This document shows, in pieces, positions 58,699 to 64,000 of a stretch of DNA of 64,000 bases. Every line of letters starts with the position of its first letter. The stretch's first letter is position 1. The DNA lies in contig NZ_CP030028.1 in the NCBI RefSeq assembly GCF_003586445.1, forward strand, positions 2,804,501-2,868,500, written 5' to 3'. This DNA comes from Bacillus sp. Y1. Lineage in GTDB: Bacteria; Bacillota; Bacilli; Bacillales; Cytobacillaceae. A program made the translations under genes and the position numbers. The notes beneath the pieces were generated by a model that saw nothing but the letters and a program-made list of their open reading frames with translations, searched no databases and had not been told where the DNA came from.

Positions 58699-60459
58699 TT
58701 ATAACGGAAGCGTTATTCGTACCTTTGTCCCTTCCCCTAACTCACTTGAGATTTGAACCCCATACAAGTCTCCGTAGATAAGTTGAATACGTTCATCTAC
58801 ATTTCTGACACCAATACCTGAAAAAAACTCTTGCTTGCGATTAGAAGGAGGTAGATGACTGTCTGCTGAGACCTCCATACCATCTCCATTATCTACCACC
58901 TCACAAATTAGTAAGTTACTTTCCTTCCAGATAAGAACATGAATAAACCCTTCTGGCTTATGGTTGAATGCATGAAAAAAGGAATTTTCCATAAAAGGCT
59001 GTAGGATTAGCTTTGGAATTTTGTGCTCCTCACAATCCCCTGAAACAAAGAAGTTTACTTTTATTCGATTTCCATATCGCTTTTGATTAATTAATACATA
59101 GTTTCTTAGATTGTCGATTTCTTGTTTGACTGTAACGGTCTCATTAACATTACCTATGGTGTTTTGTAATAAAGAAATTAACGCATTAATCATTGACTCC
59201 GTTTCTTCTTTGCTTCCATGGTTTGCCATCATCTTGATTGATGTTAATGTATTATATAAGAAATGTGGATTTATTTGTTGCTGTAATGCGGCTAGTTCTG
59301 CATTCCGCCGTTGTTTTTGTGAAACGACAAGCTGGTCAACATACTCATGGAGTTCATCAAGCATAGAGTTAAATGCTCTCCCGATTTGCCTTGTTTCGTA
59401 AGTACCAGAAACGGAAACATATTGGTGAAAATCGTGTTTTGGCGTATTTTCAATCTGCTTTACCATTCTTGATAAGGAATTGGTTAATCTTCTAGAGGCG
59501 AGTAGCACAATAATAAGGGCAATAAAAACAATCCCCATCACAATGAGTAAAATTTTGTTTGTATCGATCAAGTTACCAAATGCCGTTTGTTTATCAATAA
59601 TATTAAACATATACATATCGAACGAAGGGATATATTCCCTTAAAATAATCTGTTCCTTCCCCATAAAGTCACCGATTATATAGTCATCATTGGGATCCTC
59701 ACCACTTTTAGTAGCGTAACCTAATAGCTCGTTTGATTTTTGCCCAATTAGTTTTGATTGATTGCTAGAAACAATTATTCCATCAGAATTGATAAAGAAT
59801 ACATTATTGCCAGGACTAGTAAAACTAGAATAAAACTTTTTAAACTCTGTTTCTTTTATAGCAAAATAGAGTGACCCATAATTATTTCCAGACGTTCTTT
59901 CTAATAATGCCTTTGTAGCAACTATATACCGTCCATCCTCCCGGTTTGGACGATAGTCATATTGATAAAAAAGTTTATTGGGATTGTCATACGTTTTCTT
60001 AGTCAAATAACTATTTTTTAACTCTTCGTCATGAATGGGCCAATAAGAACGATCGGTTGCATAGCTGATCCCATTTGTCCCCGTAACAATAATACTTACC
60101 TCATATGCATCCAAATTTGGTTCAAGCCGTTTCATTAGTTGACTCATCGTATAAATAGAACTTAAGCGCTCGACATTGGATTCGTCTTCCTTCGTTAAAA
60201 TTTCTTTAAGGGTAACACTTTGCTGTAGGTTATTTGAAGCGATAACAATAGAGTAGTTAAACTTATCGAGACTCTCATTTAACTGTTTCATGACTCTCGC
60301 GTTTGTAATGCTAAACTTATCAAAAAAGAACTGCTCCGACATTCGAATGGTGGTCCAAGTAATCGTTACGGAAACGGTTACAATTATCAAGACCGTAATC
60401 ATAAACATGGTGATAAACAAATTATTATGTTTGAATCGTTCGGGAATTAATCTCATCAT
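58699..60459 (-). CDS. YesM-type sensor histidine kinase (586 aa)
   Basis: Membrane segments at about 15-38 and 300-325 enclose an extracellular dCache-like sensor (VFFINSDGIIVSSNQSKLIG). HAMP follows, then His399 in QQINPHFLYNTLTSIKMM and a HATPase_c domain (VDNGDGMEV, SGIGVRNVDERIQL). Starts with two Met codons after GGTGG. Together with the next-listed regulator it probably senses galactosides or a derivative. Confidence 0.9.
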   Translation of the reverse strand: MMRLIPERFKHNNLFITMFMITVLIIVTVSVTITWTTIRMSEQFFFDKFSITNARVMKQLNESLDKFNYSIVIASNNLQQSVTLKEILTKEDESNVERLSSIYTMSQLMKRLEPNLDAYEVSIIVTGTNGISYATDRSYWPIHDEELKNSYLTKKTYDNPNKLFYQYDYRPNREDGRYIVATKALLERTSGNNYGSLYFAIKETEFKKFYSSFTSPGNNVFFINSDGIIVSSNQSKLIGQKSNELLGYATKSGEDPNDDYIIGDFMGKEQIILREYIPSFDMYMFNIIDKQTAFGNLIDTNKILLIVMGIVFIALIIVLLASRRLTNSLSRMVKQIENTPKHDFHQYVSVSGTYETRQIGRAFNSMLDELHEYVDQLVVSQKQRRNAELAALQQQINPHFLYNTLTSIKMMANHGSKEETESMINALISLLQNTIGNVNETVTVKQEIDNLRNYVLINQKRYGNRIKVNFFVSGDCEEHKIPKLILQPFMENSFFHAFNHKPEGFIHVLIWKESNLLICEVVDNGDGMEVSADSHLPPSNRKQEFFSGIGVRNVDERIQLIYGDLYGVQISSELGEGTKVRITLPL

Positions 60460-60469
60460 CCACCAGCTC

Positions 60470-61990
60470 TTATCTCATATATTGTTTTCTTCTGAATTGA
60501 CTTGGTGACAGTCCTTTTATTTTTTTAAATACTTTGCAAAAATAACTGTGATCAGAATAACCAACTTTAACACTAATCTCCGAAATAGTCTCCGTCCCTT
60601 GCATGAGAAACTTTGACGCTTCCTCAATCCGAACCTTATTTAGGTATTCATTAAAACCCTCATGCGTATGAGTGGAGAAATAGCTTGATAGATAGGAAGG
60701 GTTAAAATGAAAATACTGAGCAACATCTGTGAGTGTTAACGGTTCTGCAAAGTGGTCATGAATATAATCCAATATTTTTTTTATATGTACGTTTTCCGGT
60801 TGTTGTTGGATTGAGAAGATCGCTTGTTTTGCCTCGTCAATAAACTCTTCTAAAATCTCAATTGCTTCCTGTGCAGAACGGGACTCTTCTATCGATTTCA
60901 GATACAAATACCTAGATTGTTCTAATTCCTTCACATTGTACTCCATATTACTGAGTAGAATGGTGATATTAAAAATGATATTCCCGAAAAAATCCTTATA
61001 CTGATGAACATCGGTTGTATAACAAGTAGATAATTTTTTCACATGTTCTTGTAAATATCCAAAGGCAGAATTAAAATGCTTACGTTTAAAATCACTAGTA
61101 AAACCATCCAAATTAAAATTCTTGCATTTCGGTGCAGGATTTGGAAAGTCACTCTTTCTTAGTAACGGGTAATTAGAAAAATAATAACGATAGCTTAATA
61201 GTATTAATAATTCGTCTTTATATATTTTGCCTAATAGTGAAATATCCTCAAATTCCTCAGTCAAAACAAAGTCAATCCCAGGTTTTGACTCAGATAGTTG
61301 CTGAACAATTTCAATCAGTTTCGTAAAATCATCTCCATTTACAAGGAGTACATGATCTTCAAAGTGAACCGTGTAATTTAGCTCCTGGAGAGCGACTTTT
61401 AATTTTTCAAAAATCCCTTTAGATAGTTCCGCTTTTCCCATTTTAAGATTGGTTCCAAGTAAACAAAAACGCTTATGTAAAAATTCTGTGGTTATTTTTT
61501 TAAATTCCGGAGTTTCAACTATATAACCTGAAATTAACTTATTTAATATTTGCTCGATAGAAAGAAGGTTTTCTACCTGTTGATCCACTAAATTAAGTGA
61601 AGGAATTCTACTCCCGGCATTCTTTAATACCCTTAAAAGTGATTCTGAATCAAGTGTTGGCTTTAATATGTAATCAACCACACCACTTTGGAAGGTAGAG
61701 CGAACATATTCAAAATCACCAAAGCTACTCAAGACAATTATCTCAATTTGAGGATATCTCTCCTTCACGATTCTCGTGAGCTGTTCCCCATCCATCACGG
61801 GCATGACAATATCTGTAACAATAATATGCGGGTTCGTTGCTTCGATTAATTCAAGTGCTTCCTGACCATTTGAAGCTTCCCCAACAATTGTAAAACCCTC
61901 GTTTTCCCAATTAAGATAATGCTTAATCCCCTGTCTGATTAATATCTCATCATCTACGATAAGTACTCTCCCCAGTTCCGTAGCAGTCAA
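60470..61990 (-). CDS. YesN-type response regulator with AraC output (506 aa)
   Basis: Receiver at about 7-125 with LIVDDE and phosphoacceptor Asp60 (VTDIVMPVMDG), a middle domain, and a C-terminal AraC domain (LTLTDVAQYFHFNPSYLSSY, ISVKVGYSDHSYFCKVFK). TTG start six bases after GGGGGG. The gene precedes the kinase by 10 bases. Its likely targets are the adjacent importer and lacZ. Confidence 0.9.
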   Translation of the reverse strand: MTATELGRVLIVDDEILIRQGIKHYLNWENEGFTIVGEASNGQEALELIEATNPHIIVTDIVMPVMDGEQLTRIVKERYPQIEIIVLSSFGDFEYVRSTFQSGVVDYILKPTLDSESLLRVLKNAGSRIPSLNLVDQQVENLLSIEQILNKLISGYIVETPEFKKITTEFLHKRFCLLGTNLKMGKAELSKGIFEKLKVALQELNYTVHFEDHVLLVNGDDFTKLIEIVQQLSESKPGIDFVLTEEFEDISLLGKIYKDELLILLSYRYYFSNYPLLRKSDFPNPAPKCKNFNLDGFTSDFKRKHFNSAFGYLQEHVKKLSTCYTTDVHQYKDFFGNIIFNITILLSNMEYNVKELEQSRYLYLKSIEESRSAQEAIEILEEFIDEAKQAIFSIQQQPENVHIKKILDYIHDHFAEPLTLTDVAQYFHFNPSYLSSYFSTHTHEGFNEYLNKVRIEEASKFLMQGTETISEISVKVGYSDHSYFCKVFKKIKGLSPSQFRRKQYMR

Positions 61991-62176
61991 ATGAATCCCC
62001 CCAAAACGTGAAGTCTCTCTATAGTAATCATTCTACAATATTTAACTCTTTGGGGTTGGATAAAAATTTTTATCTTGCTGATTTCCAATGTTGGAGTGAA
62101 ATCACTGAACTAAATTGACCTTTAGAACATCGGTTTTCCAAGTATTAGTGGAGTTCCTGCATAATATAACTAACAA

Positions 62177-62203
62177 AAAGCACACGGATTTTTCCGTGTG
62201 CTT
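62177..62203 (-). terminator. Terminator of the mutarotase gene
   Basis: AAGCACACGGA pairs with TCCGTGTGCTT; five T follow on the minus strand. Confidence 0.75.
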
Positions 62204-62220
62204 CTGATTATCCTATACTT

Positions 62221-63099
62221 TTAATAAAACTTGATATTATACTCCGACTGAAATGTTTCCCTAGGTTTAACTGTATTCACACCAAATTTTTCTTTGAAAT
62301 CCCCTGATGTATCATATCTATCGGCAACCCCGTACCAAGGCTCTATGCATACAAATGGTGCAATACTGCCATCTTCATCGATATATTTTGACCAAATTCC
62401 AACAAACGGAAAATTTTCAAACATAACTTCTACACCATGACTGGATTTATTTGATACCAATGTAATCTTGTCAATATTGCTGTATACGAGAGCGTCATGC
62501 GCAAATAATGAATTCGTTAATGGCAGCGTTCCAATATCATTAACACTCCCTTTCTCGTGAAGCAAAGAGTTCTGCAACTCATATTCCATTACACTCTTAT
62601 CTTCAGCAGGAGTAAAGTGTAGACGATAATCCTCAATGGTTTCATTTTCTAATAGTGGAATCTTAAATGCAGGATGAGCACCAATAGAAAAATGCATTTC
62701 CTTCTCATTTTCATTCACAATTTCCCAATGTACAATCAGTGAGTCGTCTTCAAGCATATACCGGATAATCGCTTTAAACTCATAAGGATACACCTCTATA
62801 AAACGTCCAACAGATTCAAAAATAAACGTAGCATTTGTTGCTGTCTGCTCTAGTACATTGAATTCAACATCACGTAAAAAACCATGTTGAGACATCTTAT
62901 ACGTTTGACCATTGACTTGATATTGATCATCTTTTAAACGTCCTACTATCGGAAACAATACTGGAGACACTCTTCCCCAGTATTTGTTGTCCCCTGTCCA
63001 CATATAATCTAGTCCATTTTTCTTGTGTTTTACTTTACGCACTTCTGCTCCATGACTGTCTATATCTACCTTCAACCATTCATTTTCAACAGTAATCAT
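62221..63099 (-). CDS. Aldose 1-epimerase family protein, LacX-like (292 aa)
   Basis: Galactose-mutarotase-like beta-sandwich. SPVLFPIVGRLKDDQY, YKMSQHGFLRD with a conserved His, HFSIGAHPAFKIP with the second His and VCIEPWYGVADRYD with the catalytic Glu. Interconverts anomers of a released sugar, which suits the lacZ locus. ATG start; single gene with its own terminator ahead of the two-component system. Confidence 0.87.
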   Translation of the reverse strand: MITVENEWLKVDIDSHGAEVRKVKHKKNGLDYMWTGDNKYWGRVSPVLFPIVGRLKDDQYQVNGQTYKMSQHGFLRDVEFNVLEQTATNATFIFESVGRFIEVYPYEFKAIIRYMLEDDSLIVHWEIVNENEKEMHFSIGAHPAFKIPLLENETIEDYRLHFTPAEDKSVMEYELQNSLLHEKGSVNDIGTLPLTNSLFAHDALVYSNIDKITLVSNKSSHGVEVMFENFPFVGIWSKYIDEDGSIAPFVCIEPWYGVADRYDTSGDFKEKFGVNTVKPRETFQSEYNIKFY

Positions 63100-63286
63100 A
63101 TTCCTTATTCCCTCTTCTTTCTAGTCTGATATGTATAAATTCTATACTAAAAGACTCACTCCCAAAAAGAAAGGCTTAGTGATTTGATACCAATAATAAT
63201 TTTCTTCTAAACAGAACAGATGTTTTGTAGTAGAATATACAAAGTGTTTTGATTTACTACATAATAGATTTATAGAGGTGGAAGAA

Positions 63287-63913
63287 TTGAATGGTACATT
63301 GCATGCAGCAGTAGGTTCAGCAACAGGATTTGTCGTCGCAAATTCATTACAAACATCACCGACTGCAACACTTTTGTTAGTCGGTTTGGGAGGAATTTCA
63401 GGTTTAATCCCAGACCTGGATATTGACGGAAAGCTTCGTGGAAAAATTACCCTTTCACATAAAGTAATTCGGCTATCTGCTCTAATCATTGGAATAATGA
63501 TGGTTATCTATAGTTTCTTTGAGAAGTCTGAGATTGAGAGATGGTTAGGAGTAGGTATCGGTTTAATGATCATGTTGATCTCATCATTAATTAGGCAAAA
63601 ACATATGTTAACCATTACTGGAATAGCTGTTTTTGTAGGTGGATTTTCTATAGAGGAGCTTTGGATCATTTTATTGGGGATATATATCATGATAGCATCT
63701 GTATCTTCGCATCGAAGCTATACCCATTCATTAATTGGAGTGGTTTTCTTTGGCTTTATTGCTTCCCTTTTTGAGTCCTCACTTAGAATTGAGGGAGTGT
63801 TCTATGCTTGTCTAGGAGGTTACATTAGTCATTTGATTGGAGACTTAAAAATACTTCCGTTTAATAAACGAGGAGTAAAGATGTTTTTACCGCTATCATC
63901 CAAGGAAATATAA
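63287..63913 (+). CDS. YdjM-like membrane-bound metal-dependent hydrolase family (208 aa)
   Basis: DUF457/YdjM family. The N-terminal THAAVG-like pattern (NGTLHAAVGSATGF) and LGGISGLIPDLDIDGKLRGK hold conserved His and Asp; SSHRSYTHSLIGVVFFGF and ISHLIGDLKILPFNKRGVKM complete the set of metal ligands. Four or five membrane segments. The start is taken as TTG 63287, six bases behind AGAGGTGG; GTG 63278 overlaps that site. In E. coli ydjM is an SOS gene; the catalytic role is not established. Confidence 0.75.
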   Translation: MNGTLHAAVGSATGFVVANSLQTSPTATLLLVGLGGISGLIPDLDIDGKLRGKITLSHKVIRLSALIIGIMMVIYSFFEKSEIERWLGVGIGLMIMLISSLIRQKHMLTITGIAVFVGGFSIEELWIILLGIYIMIASVSSHRSYTHSLIGVVFFGFIASLFESSLRIEGVFYACLGGYISHLIGDLKILPFNKRGVKMFLPLSSKEI

Positions 63914-63952
63914 ATCCGCACTTTGGCAGTGGTATGGAGGAAAAAATAAAAA

Positions 63953-63983
63953 AGCCGATCTACCAAAATGAGGTTGATCGGCT
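63953..63983 (+). terminator. Terminator of the YdjM-like gene
   Basis: AGCCGATC..ACC pairs with GGT..GATCGGCT. Confidence 0.6.
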
Positions 63984-64000
63984 AATTCTCTATTACTTTT

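Noticed and set aside
63142..63489. 115-codon minus-strand frame opposite the YdjM-like gene
   Set aside because: Antisense shadow with no start signal and no domain.

Overview
The window comes from a low-GC, spore-forming Firmicute of the Bacillaceae (Bacillus sensu lato). The evidence is a cwlJ-gerQ spore germination pair, a bioWAFDI biotin operon with a BirA operator, strong AGGAGG-type ribosome binding sites, frequent TTG/GTG starts, and hairpin plus T-run terminators throughout. No species can be named from the sequence alone.

Layout. 0-4 kb: the 5' end of an NAD(P)-binding protein gene, a 49-residue protein, a dead IS110 element, and an ECF sigma/DUF4179 anti-sigma pair. 4-23 kb: an accessory zone of mostly single genes on both strands. 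It holds an anchored GH32 fructosidase, a GyrI-like protein, an Amj-type lipid II flippase, three DinB-fold proteins, a zinc-ribbon/HhH protein, a lipoprotein, an S66 carboxypeptidase, an intact IS110 with structured non-coding DNA upstream, two more ECF sigma/anti-sigma pairs, and several decayed genes (fabZ, a glycosidase, lectin-like debris). This zone carries at least 14 copies of a short palindrome in its intergenic spaces, all in the same strand orientation whichever way the genes face. 23-29 kb: the biotin operon (pimeloyl-CoA made by BioI/BioW, then BioF, BioA, BioD), without bioB. 29-36 kb: a CBO0543 membrane protein, a decayed aldo/keto reductase, and a thiazole/oxazole-modified peptide (TOMM) cluster of the heterocycloanthracin/sonorensin kind: precursor, E1-like maturation protein, leader-binding/YcaO cyclodehydratase and SagB-type dehydrogenase. 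36-44 kb: a YesMN-type two-component system with a sugar ABC importer. 44-52 kb: YwaF-like and acyltransferase membrane proteins, remnants of a TetR/MFS efflux locus, a Cof-type phosphatase, gerQ-cwlJ, a KinB-like kinase, a divergent HprK paralogue and an HPP-family protein. 52-63 kb: a galactoside/lactose locus (binding protein, two permeases, GH2 beta-galactosidase, a second YesMN-type system and a LacX-like mutarotase), followed by a YdjM-like membrane protein cut off from it by terminators.

The two most notable items are the TOMM cluster and the palindrome family. The TOMM precursor joins a Cys-Phe-Asn repeat block to a Cys-Gly-Gly-Gly-His-Arg repeat block, giving 15 cysteines, and no transporter or immunity gene is evident beside it. 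The palindromes punctuate a cassette-like run of small genes in one fixed orientation. A structured, terminator-ended non-coding region upstream of the intact IS110 transposase is a plausible bridge/seek RNA. Many starts were moved from the longest reading frame to the codon that has a proper ribosome binding site; this is stated where it applies.
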